DNA of 21,653 bases, from the NCBI GenBank assembly GCA_041601535.1, contig JBFIHZ010000024.1, forward strand, positions 1 to 21,653. Reading direction: 5' to 3'. This DNA comes from JBFIHZ01 sp041601535. Lineage in GTDB: Bacteria; Pseudomonadota; Gammaproteobacteria; Xanthomonadales; SZUA-36. The position numbers and the translations under genes were made by a program. This document shows positions 14,924 through 21,653 of the stretch, piece after piece (within the stretch, counting starts at the first letter, position 1; each line of letters opens with the position of its first letter). The notes beneath the pieces were generated by a model that searched no databases, had not been told where the DNA came from, and saw only the letters and a program-made list of their open reading frames with translations.

Positions 14924-15943
14924 TTACTCGTCCGCTGACGGACTTGACGGCCAGGTTCCGCGCAGGCGCACCACCGCCTTGCCTGTCGTGCTGCCCGACG
15001 CCAGCATTTGCATTAGTCCGGCGGCGTGTTCAAACGCAGCCGTGTGGCAGATCAGCGGATTCAGGTTTCCGGCGATTACCTGCTGCTGGATGAACTGGTG
15101 AGCCAGTTTAACGCGGTCCGGCTGTTTGACCGGGTATGTGGAACCCCAGGAGAGTCCGATAACGGAGGCGTTTCGCTTCACCAACTCTTCAGCCATGATA
15201 TTGGGTGGAGTGCCGCTGGCCCAGCCGATCAGTACCAGACGCCCTTCAATGGCAATGGATTGCACCAGGTGATCAAAAGCGGTCCCACCCACCTGATCAA
15301 GCACCACGTTTACGCCTTTCCCACGGGTGATCTCCATCACCTGATCGACAAAGTCAGGTGCGCTGTGACAGACAGCATGGTCAGCGCCTTGTTGTCGGCA
15401 GATCTCCAGCTTGGCATCTCTGCTTGCCGTGGCAATTACCCGTGCACCATTCAGTTTGCACAACTGAATGGCTGCAGTGCCGACGCCGCCGGCACCACCC
15501 TGGATTAATACGGTCTCTCCGGCCTGCAGTTTGGAGCGTTCCAGCGCGAACCAGGCGGTTTGATAGGTTACCAGCAAGGCTGCGGCGGCTTCGTCCCGAA
15601 TGCCGGGTTCCAGCGGGAACACGAACTGTGCGGGTGCGGCGCATCGTTGCGATAGCGCGCCATGGGCAGAGGGAATCATGGCCACTACCCGTTGACCGAC
15701 CTTGATTCCGCTCACCCCGTTAACTGCATATACTTCGCCGACGAGTTCGGCGCAGGGGATAAAGGGCGGCTCGGGGTTCCACGGGTAGGAACCCCGGCAC
15801 GCCATGGCATCCAGATAGTTCAGACCAACGGCATGCGGCTCAATGCCAATGTATCCGGGCTTCAACTCCGGCTCTTCCACGTCCCGCAACTGCAAGACAG
15901 CTTCTGGTTCACCAGTGCCGCTAACCATCCAGGCCTTTATCAT
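14924..15943 (-). CDS. Zinc-independent NADPH:quinone oxidoreductase-like protein
   Basis: A 339-residue medium-chain dehydrogenase/reductase of the quinone oxidoreductase/enoyl reductase branch. It has the GroES-like domain (about 1-120), the Rossmann motif GGAGGVG (149-155) and VVLDQVGG. The cysteines that bind structural and catalytic zinc in alcohol dehydrogenases are absent. It reduces quinones, enones or enoyl thioesters with NADPH. The ATG at 15941-15943 begins the conserved MIKAWMVSGTGEPE; a longer frame to 16135 overlaps the receptor gene and is not conserved. It starts 67 bases after the TonB receptor stop on the same strand with no terminator between, so the two are probably one operon. 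The substrate is probably the compound imported by the receptor, or a breakdown product. Confidence 0.9.
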   Translation of the reverse strand: MIKAWMVSGTGEPEAVLQLRDVEEPELKPGYIGIEPHAVGLNYLDAMACRGSYPWNPEPPFIPCAELVGEVYAVNGVSGIKVGQRVVAMIPSAHGALSQRCAAPAQFVFPLEPGIRDEAAAALLVTYQTAWFALERSKLQAGETVLIQGGAGGVGTAAIQLCKLNGARVIATASRDAKLEICRQQGADHAVCHSAPDFVDQVMEITRGKGVNVVLDQVGGTAFDHLVQSIAIEGRLVLIGWASGTPPNIMAEELVKRNASVIGLSWGSTYPVKQPDRVKLAHQFIQQQVIAGNLNPLICHTAAFEHAAGLMQMLASGSTTGKAVVRLRGTWPSSPSADE

Positions 15944-16010
15944 TTTTTGTCGCCGCTTTGCTGGATCAAAACTTCGGTTTATCGCCAGCCGCGCAGCATG
16001 GTCCAGCCTA

Positions 16011-18098
16011 TCAATAACTGAAACGCACACCCACGCCGTAAGAGGCCGGCCGGCTGGGGGTGCGCAGATGCAGTCCCGGGCCGAAGGCATTTGGACCCAT
16101 CGCGGTGGGTTGCTGTTCGTCCAGCACGTTGTCACCCCAGACGAACAACCGCATGTTGTCGTTCTCGATACCGAAGTACAGGTTCAGGTAGTTCTTGCTG
16201 GGGGTTTCAACTTCGTTTTCCAGGTCCCAATACACCGGACCCCTGTGTTCGAGGTCAAAACGGCTGATGCCGGACCAATCGCCAAACAGCGGCCAGGTGT
16301 ACTGGGCCGAGAGGACGGCGTTGTAGTCATTTACCTGTGGCGTCTGGTTGCCCACGAAGGCATCGGTACCATCGAAATCATCGATCTCCGTATCCAGCAC
16401 ACCAACAGAAAATGACAGGTCCAGGCCTTCAACCGGTTGGGCGGAAACTTCGAATTCCAGCCCGGATGTGCTGGTCTCGTTGATGTTGATGATAAAGCGC
16501 TGCACACCGGCAGAGGTGGCGCGAGAGTAGAAATACTGCTGGTCAGCGAAGTCGATGTAGAACACAGAGGCTGCCAGATGGACTTTGGAATCGAAGTGTG
16601 ATGATTTCACACCCATCTCCAGGTTATCCGAAACTTCATTCTTGTACAGCAGCCCGGATGAGGGTGAAAAGCCACCGGGCCGGAACCCGCGTGCCAATGA
16701 TACAAAGCCCATCACGTCGTCCGTAAAGTGTTGAGACAATGACAGTTTGGGCTGCCATTCACTGAAGGTTTCCTGTTGTACCAGGTTGTCCAGGTGCAGG
16801 CTTTGGGTTTCGTTGTCCTCTTCGTCGTAACGTAGACCGGCGGTGAGTTCCAGACGCTCGGTAATGTCGTATTCAACCTGGCCAAATACTGCGTAGGATT
16901 TGCGATCGCGAATCTCGCGGTTGCCGGCGGGCGGGACGAACGGAATGATGGAGCCATCCGGACCTTCCAACCCGAACCGGGTGAATTCACTGTCTTCGCG
17001 GTCCTGATAGAAGGCACCGGCGATCCAGCGCAGTGGCTGGTCATCGGCGGAGGTCAGTCGGAACTCCTGATTGAAAGCCTCAACATCAATGATCCAGTCC
17101 TGGGCGAAAACAGGGTCAGGTGAAAAGTCACCATCGCCAAAGAAATATTGATCAGTTTCGCTCAGGGCGCTGATTGAAGTGAAGGTGATGCCATTGCCGA
17201 ACTCGTAATCCACTTTGGCGGATGTTGACCACACATCCCGCTCATCCTCGCCGTTGATGTTCATGTTAATCGGAAAGGAAAAATCATCCAGTTGCGCAGT
17301 GGTCACTGGGGCCAGATACACGCCACCGGTATCACCCGTCAGGTAGCGGCCACGCAGGTCGATGGACAGCTGGTCATTGGGATGAAAAATCAACCGACCC
17401 TGAACCGAGCGCTCTTCCACCGGGTCAGCCTCGGTGCCGGCACCGACGTTGTCAATCAACCCGTCTTCATTGCGGTAACTGACCGACAGGCGGCCGTATA
17501 CTTTGCCTTCAACCAAAGGCCCGGACACCGTGCCACCTGCGGTGAAGGCATTGCCTCTGCCATACGTGGCGCGCGCGATCATCTCAACTTCGTCGGTCGG
17601 TTCTTTGGTGACGATATTGATGGCGCCGCCGATAGCGCCACGTCCGTACAATGCACCCTGAGGGCCGCGCAGAACTTCAATTCGTTCGATATCGATCAGT
17701 TCCTGGTTGATAAAGTTCATCGAAGGAACGTTTACGCCGTCCACCACAAAAGCCAGCGGCAGTTCACCGTTCTGCACCGTGGTCATGCCCCTGATGGACA
17801 CGGTTTGCGTGCCGGGACGTAGTTGATCAATGATGGTCAGGTTGGGTGTCAAGTCGGCAAAATCCTGAATGCCGGTGATGCGGGCGTTGGTTATCGTCTC
17901 CGCATTGAAGGCAGTGATTGCATCCGGGATGTCCATGATGTTTTCAGCACGCTTGCGCGCGGTAACAACGATTTCTTCGAGGCCCTGAGCCAGCGCGGAA
18001 ATTGGAAAGGCAAGGGCGGAGGCCAGGACAGTGAGAATCAGCAGATGGGCACGCTGTTTCGGTTGGAAGGCGGTGTTCAGAAGCACTCGATTGTTCAT
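16011..18098 (-). CDS. TonB-dependent outer-membrane receptor
   Basis: A 695-residue outer-membrane receptor that imports a substrate using TonB energy. The signal peptide ends near SALA (37). The TonB box LEEIVVTARKR (40-50) follows at once, then the plug domain (about 53-165, with RGPQGALYGRG at 144-154) and a 22-strand barrel ending in aromatic FSY. There is no N-terminal signalling domain, so it is not a FecA-type transducer. It is of the size and style of the many receptors tied to catabolic loci rather than siderophores in marine and steroid- or aromatic-degrading Proteobacteria. The ATG at 18096-18098 has a weak ribosome site. It heads an operon with the quinone oxidoreductase and is divergent from a MalT-like activator with a candidate operator between, so it is probably substrate-induced. 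Confidence 0.93.
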   Translation of the reverse strand: MNNRVLLNTAFQPKQRAHLLILTVLASALAFPISALAQGLEEIVVTARKRAENIMDIPDAITAFNAETITNARITGIQDFADLTPNLTIIDQLRPGTQTVSIRGMTTVQNGELPLAFVVDGVNVPSMNFINQELIDIERIEVLRGPQGALYGRGAIGGAINIVTKEPTDEVEMIARATYGRGNAFTAGGTVSGPLVEGKVYGRLSVSYRNEDGLIDNVGAGTEADPVEERSVQGRLIFHPNDQLSIDLRGRYLTGDTGGVYLAPVTTAQLDDFSFPINMNINGEDERDVWSTSAKVDYEFGNGITFTSISALSETDQYFFGDGDFSPDPVFAQDWIIDVEAFNQEFRLTSADDQPLRWIAGAFYQDREDSEFTRFGLEGPDGSIIPFVPPAGNREIRDRKSYAVFGQVEYDITERLELTAGLRYDEEDNETQSLHLDNLVQQETFSEWQPKLSLSQHFTDDVMGFVSLARGFRPGGFSPSSGLLYKNEVSDNLEMGVKSSHFDSKVHLAASVFYIDFADQQYFYSRATSAGVQRFIININETSTSGLEFEVSAQPVEGLDLSFSVGVLDTEIDDFDGTDAFVGNQTPQVNDYNAVLSAQYTWPLFGDWSGISRFDLEHRGPVYWDLENEVETPSKNYLNLYFGIENDNMRLFVWGDNVLDEQQPTAMGPNAFGPGLHLRTPSRPASYGVGVRFSY

Positions 18099-18124
18099 GA
18101 ATTGGGTCCCACACAGGAAATGAA

Positions 18125-18142
18125 AGTCTCGATTAATAGACT
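18125..18142. repeat. Inverted repeat AGTCT-N8-AGACT over the receptor promoter
   Basis: Perfect 5+5 inverted repeat spanning the proposed -10 (18133-18138) and transcript start (near 18126) of the TonB receptor operon. It could be a repressor site or leader stem; its short arms leave chance possible. Confidence 0.35.
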
Positions 18143-18183
18143 AAGAAGCAAGCTCCCCGCATACTAGGATGAATATGGGTAGT
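18133..18183 (-). promoter_or_regulatory. Candidate activator-dependent promoter of the TonB receptor operon
   Basis: The minus strand has TATTAA as -10 (18133-18138). The -35 window 17 bases upstream reads TGCGGG, with no similarity to TTGACA. Abutting it upstream is ACTA-N13-TAGT (18163-18183), a dyad placed near -47, where a LuxR-type activator would touch polymerase. On the other strand TTTAAT (18189-18194) is a -10 candidate for the regulator gene, also without a -35. Confidence 0.42.
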
Positions 18184-18250
18184 TTCGGTTTAATTCGGTC
18201 AGTGCAGTGGTTTCATGGGCGCCCCAAGGCATGGTTCCGAGGGTTATCCG

Positions 18251-20944
18251 ATGAAAGCTGAGGCCATCAGCCACACACCGTTTGTTTCTTTTCCACGGCG
18301 CTTCACTGCGCCGCCAGTGACGCGGCCGGTGGTCTCGCGTCCTGCAGCGGAGGCTGCGCTGGATGCGGCGCTTGATGTGCCGTTGACGGTGGTATTTGGT
18401 AATACCGGTTATGGTAAAACCAGTCTGTTGTCGCAGTGGCTGGAAGGACCGCGATGTGCCTCTGCCCTGTGCATGTGGTATCGCGCCGAACCACGCGACC
18501 TGGACTTTTCCAGGTTCGTCAGCGAGTGGCTGCACCAGCTTCAGCGTACGCTCGACAGTTCCGATGCCCTTCACAAAGACACCACCTCATTGCTTCAGCC
18601 TTGCGATATCGAGATGGGTCTGGCTGCTGTGCATGACTTGATTTGCCGCGCGGACCGGCCGGTGTTATTGGTTATTGACGAATTCCAGGAAGTAGATCAT
18701 CCGGACTTCACACAGCCGTTTTTGCGTGCGCTGAGGAACCTTCCCCCCAACCTGCATGTTGTGCTGGCCAGCCCGTCCATGCCGCGGGCGTTGATTGACA
18801 GCGCCGGCGGTGCCGTCGAGGTTCCGTTGATCGGACCGGACCGGCTGGCCTTGTCCGCTGCGGAGATTGCCGAGCTGACGGGCGATCACGCGATAGATGC
18901 CTCCGCCCTGGCCGAGGCCACCGGCGGATGGCCGGCAATTATCCACCTGGTGGTGGATGCGCTTAAGGAAGGAGCCACACCAGACCTTGAAACCCTGCTG
19001 GGCACCGATGCTGTTCATCTGTATGTCAGTCAGAATCTTCTGGGTGGTCTTGATACCGAAACCCGCATTGCATTGACCGGACTGGCTTCATTGCAGCGTG
19101 TGCCGGTCGATCTGGCGGTGAGCGCGGTGGGTGAAGCCGGAGCGGAGAAAATGACGGCTGCCGCTGAGCGACTGTGGCCGCTGTTCCGCCTGGATGAGTC
19201 GTCGCCGGCCAGTTTTGAGTACCACCCCATGATGTTACGCAGTCTGGTTCGACACCGCGTTCATCTTCCGGCCCGGGTCCGGCAGGCAATAGATACAAAG
19301 GTGGTGGACTGGCGGGTGCGGCAGCACCAGATTGGTCCTGCCCTGGAGTATGCGTTGCGCCACCGCATGCGGGACAAACTGGTGTGGCTGGCGGAGTACT
19401 ATGGTCCACACACCATTACCCTGCACGCCGGTGTGCCCTTGTTGCGGGCGACGATTGATGCCATAGATGCGGACGTGATCCGCCGTTCGGCACGCTTACT
19501 GATCGGGCGTGCAACGGTGTTGATGAAAGATGGACGTTTTGCACTAGCCAAATCTGCGCTGGATGAAGCAGCTGTCTTGCTGAATGAGCACGGTGAGGCT
19601 ACACAGGTTTTCGGTTCGCCCCAGGTAGACCTCGTCAATGCGCGCTACCTTATGATGTTGTACATCAATGACGAGTTCGATGAATCGTTTATCAGTGACG
19701 AACTATCGGAAATTCGGCAGCTCAGTGTGGAAGAGGGCATTGTCGGTTTTGTTTACGCACTGCGCAGCATCTGGTTCCAGCGCCGGGCCTTGTTCCGCCG
19801 TGCCGAGAATGAAGCAGCGCGCTCACTCTACCACTACCGCAAAGCGGGTTCCGGTTATGGAGAGGCATCGGTATTGATGGTGCAGGGCTTGGCGGCCTTA
19901 GGCCAGGGACGTTTGCAGAAGGCTGAAAATGCGTACGCCGGGGCGGCGGAAATCATTCAGCAAACTTGCCCCGATGACCCTGGCCTGAACGCAACCTGCG
20001 CCACCTTGCAGGCCGAGCTGATGTTTGAACGCAACGAAATCGATGCGGCGTCGGAACTGCTGGTTTCAGCCATTGACACGCTGGAAGAATCGGATGGGTG
20101 GCTCGATCCTTTTGCCTCGGCGTATCGCGTTGGCGTAGGCATTTGTCTGGCTCGTGGCGACGATGAAGGCGCATTGATTTTCACGGACCGGGCCGCCCAA
20201 CTCGCTGCTCAAAGGGGCCTTGTGGAGATTGAACGGCTGGCGCAGTTGCATCGCGTAGACGTGCACTTGCGTTGTCAGCAATGGCGCGAGGCGAAGCTGG
20301 AGCTGGAGCGTTATGATGGCTTTCGTGCGTCATTGGATCGTCGCCGCGGTGCCCGTGATATGACCCGCGAACTCGAGCTTGCAGCGTTGATCGAATTGCG
20401 GTTTCTGTTAGGGCATGGTGAGCTGGAAACGGCGAAGGAAAAGGTCAAGCCGATGATAACGGCGGCGGAGCGAGAGGGACGCTATTTGCAGCTGACACGG
20501 CTGAAGATCATCGAGGCCACGGCACTATGGAAACACGAGCAGGACCGTGCCGCGTTGGATATTTTCCGTGAAGCAGTTGAGCTGGCATCCGGCAAAGGAT
20601 ATATCCGTGCGTTCGTGGATGGGGGCATCGAGCTGGTTCCATTATTGCGCGCTTTGTTGGACCACGGCATGCTCAGTGGCCCACGAGCCAGCCGCCTGGT
20701 ACGTGGCATGTTGCGGGCCATTGACGAGGAACAGCGATCCAGCGGGCTGGCACAGCAGTTCTCAGCGCGTGAACTGCAGGTGATCACTTACCTGAGCCGC
20801 GGACAGTCCAACAAGCAGATTGCACGTCACCTGGACGTGACGGAAAGCACGATCAAATTTCACCTGAAGAAAATCTTCACCCGGCTGGGGGTAAACAAGC
20901 GCGCCAGCGCGGTGGTTGAGGCACGGCGCCAGGGCCTTATCTGA
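18251..20944 (+). CDS. MalT-like STAND ATPase / LuxR-type transcription activator
   Basis: Large signal-transducing regulator of 897 residues. It has a P-loop NTPase with Walker A GNTGYGKTS (50-58) and Walker B VLLVIDEFQEV (138-148), a winged and helical region, a long helical TPR-like sensor (about 400-780), and a C-terminal LuxR helix-turn-helix (about 838-897) containing SARELQVI, SNKQIARHL and STIKFHLKKIF. In MalT, ligand and ATP binding cause oligomerisation and cooperative DNA binding. The ATG at 18251 is chosen because GAGGG lies 7 bases upstream; an in-frame ATG at 18215 lacks such a site. It is divergent from the TonB receptor operon and upstream of an amidohydrolase, so both are the likely targets. 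The inducer is unknown, presumably the imported compound or a metabolite. Confidence 0.93.
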   Translation: MKAEAISHTPFVSFPRRFTAPPVTRPVVSRPAAEAALDAALDVPLTVVFGNTGYGKTSLLSQWLEGPRCASALCMWYRAEPRDLDFSRFVSEWLHQLQRTLDSSDALHKDTTSLLQPCDIEMGLAAVHDLICRADRPVLLVIDEFQEVDHPDFTQPFLRALRNLPPNLHVVLASPSMPRALIDSAGGAVEVPLIGPDRLALSAAEIAELTGDHAIDASALAEATGGWPAIIHLVVDALKEGATPDLETLLGTDAVHLYVSQNLLGGLDTETRIALTGLASLQRVPVDLAVSAVGEAGAEKMTAAAERLWPLFRLDESSPASFEYHPMMLRSLVRHRVHLPARVRQAIDTKVVDWRVRQHQIGPALEYALRHRMRDKLVWLAEYYGPHTITLHAGVPLLRATIDAIDADVIRRSARLLIGRATVLMKDGRFALAKSALDEAAVLLNEHGEATQVFGSPQVDLVNARYLMMLYINDEFDESFISDELSEIRQLSVEEGIVGFVYALRSIWFQRRALFRRAENEAARSLYHYRKAGSGYGEASVLMVQGLAALGQGRLQKAENAYAGAAEIIQQTCPDDPGLNATCATLQAELMFERNEIDAASELLVSAIDTLEESDGWLDPFASAYRVGVGICLARGDDEGALIFTDRAAQLAAQRGLVEIERLAQLHRVDVHLRCQQWREAKLELERYDGFRASLDRRRGARDMTRELELAALIELRFLLGHGELETAKEKVKPMITAAEREGRYLQLTRLKIIEATALWKHEQDRAALDIFREAVELASGKGYIRAFVDGGIELVPLLRALLDHGMLSGPRASRLVRGMLRAIDEEQRSSGLAQQFSARELQVITYLSRGQSNKQIARHLDVTESTIKFHLKKIFTRLGVNKRASAVVEARRQGLI

Positions 20945-20993
20945 GCCACAGAAGTCCGCCTTTTTTGCGTCGCGAGAGCGCCCTGGCAGGCCA

Positions 20994-21059
20994 ACTACAC
21001 GAATTTTCCCGATACTGCTCTTTTCCGGCATTGCGGCCACCGAAGGCGAAACGTCTAAT
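20994..21059 (+). promoter_or_regulatory. Candidate promoter and activator site of the amidohydrolase gene
   Basis: TTGCGG (21031-21036) and TCTAAT (21054-21059, 5/6) are 17 bases apart, with a start near 21066. Upstream, ACTACACGAATTTTCCC (20994-21010) matches 11 of 17 bases of the minus-strand site in front of the TonB receptor (18183 down to 18167), centred near -64. Confidence 0.38.
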
Positions 21060-21098
21060 GTAAAGCATCTTCCACTACATTCCGGGAAACGCAGTACA

Positions 21099-21653
21099 TT
21101 GGCTCAACTCACATTAAAAAACTGCCGTCTCGTTGACCTTGAAACGGGCACGGTGACGGAAGGCGCGCTGCGTATTGATAACGGTGTGATCGCCGGTATT
21201 GATGCGCGGCCGAAATCGGACAGCAGTGATGTCATTGATATGGAAGGCGCTTACATTCTGCCCGGACTGATCAGCTGTCATACACACCTGTCCATCGTGT
21301 TCCCCTTCAGCGAAACCGATACTGAAGAGGACCCGGCCATGACTGCCTACCGCAGTTACAGCCGGGCCTGCGATGCCTTGCAGGCCGGTGTGACCACGGT
21401 GCGCACAGTGGGCGAAATCAATCGCGCCGACATTGCGCTGCGCCGTTCCATAGCACTGGGTTGGCTGCGCGGCCCGCGCATTCTGTCGGCCGGCCTGGGC
21501 GTGTCGGTTACCGGCGGGCACGGTCATGGCTTCACCGCGCTGGCCGATGGCGCGGATGAGTTCCTCAAGCACTGCCGTTTGGACCTGTATGCTGGTGCCG
21601 ACCACATCAAGATATTCCTTACTGGCGGCATCGCGCATGAAAAAGAGTCCTTC
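21099..21653 (+). CDS. Amidohydrolase of the prolidase/imidazolonepropionase-like group, 3' end missing
   Basis: The N-terminal 185 residues of a metal-dependent hydrolase run off the window edge. The small beta-sandwich part (KNCRLVDLETGTV, then ILPGLIS) is followed by the metal motif H61-T-H63, the block GGHGHG (139-144) and DHIKIF with Lys171, a candidate carboxylated metal ligand as in the Xaa-Pro and acyl-proline-type amidohydrolases. These enzymes hydrolyse C-N or C-O bonds of cyclic or acylated compounds; the exact substrate cannot be told. The start is unusual: no ATG or GTG is in frame upstream, and TTG at 21099 gives the family-typical beginning MAQLTLKN. The ribosome site is poor. 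It lies 154 bases after the MalT-like gene on the same strand and has its own promoter candidate. Confidence 0.85.
   Translation, partial: MAQLTLKNCRLVDLETGTVTEGALRIDNGVIAGIDARPKSDSSDVIDMEGAYILPGLISCHTHLSIVFPFSETDTEEDPAMTAYRSYSRACDALQAGVTTVRTVGEINRADIALRRSIALGWLRGPRILSAGLGVSVTGGHGHGFTALADGADEFLKHCRLDLYAGADHIKIFLTGGIAHEKESF

Noticed and set aside
15944..16135. N-terminal extension of the quinone oxidoreductase overlapping the TonB receptor gene
   Set aside because: The 64 extra residues have no family match, and the conserved domain begins at MIKAW from 15943.
1..21653. Search for CRISPR arrays, tRNA genes, insertion sequences, toxin-antitoxin or phage defence genes
   Set aside because: No regularly spaced repeats, cloverleaf sequences, transposase motifs or recognisable defence domains were seen on either strand.

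Overview
The window reads as chromosomal DNA of a moderately GC-rich, probably aquatic gammaproteobacterium. This rests on an Anr/FNR plus HemN anaerobic pair, a SlyD/FkpB-type FKBP, an AAHS-family transporter, a TonB-dependent receptor and a MalT-like regulator. Genus cannot be fixed by eye. I see no insertion sequence, tRNA, rRNA or CRISPR array.

Left part (1-4.7 kb): the 3' part of a dihydrolipoamide-dehydrogenase-like flavoprotein converges, through a hairpin terminator, on a large secreted M6-family metalloprotease with fibronectin III repeats.

Anaerobic block (4.7-7.8 kb, all minus strand): hemN (oxygen-independent coproporphyrinogen III oxidase), an anr/fnr regulator with all four cluster cysteines, and a SirB2-family membrane protein. 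Candidate Anr boxes lie upstream of all three. Two sit where an activator would (hemN, sirB2) and one covers the anr start region (autorepression), so this looks like a small self-contained oxygen-sensing regulon.

Middle (7.8-13.3 kb): a TetR regulator; an iodotyrosine-deiodinase-like flavoprotein that keeps the E-Y-K substrate-lid residues and is divergent from a LysR regulator; a small secreted protein; a four-helix membrane protein; an acidic six-cysteine secreted protein of a widespread uncharacterised family; and a SlyD-like prolyl isomerase.

Right part (13.5 kb to end): an AAHS transporter converges on a TonB receptor plus zinc-less quinone-oxidoreductase operon. That operon is divergent from an 897-residue MalT-like STAND/LuxR activator. 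An amidohydrolase, cut by the window edge, lies downstream of the activator. Together these suggest a regulated uptake and catabolism module for an unknown, probably hydrophobic or aromatic, substrate. A weak shared motif (ACTAC-N-C-NN-ATT-NNN-CC) occurs in front of both the receptor operon and the amidohydrolase.
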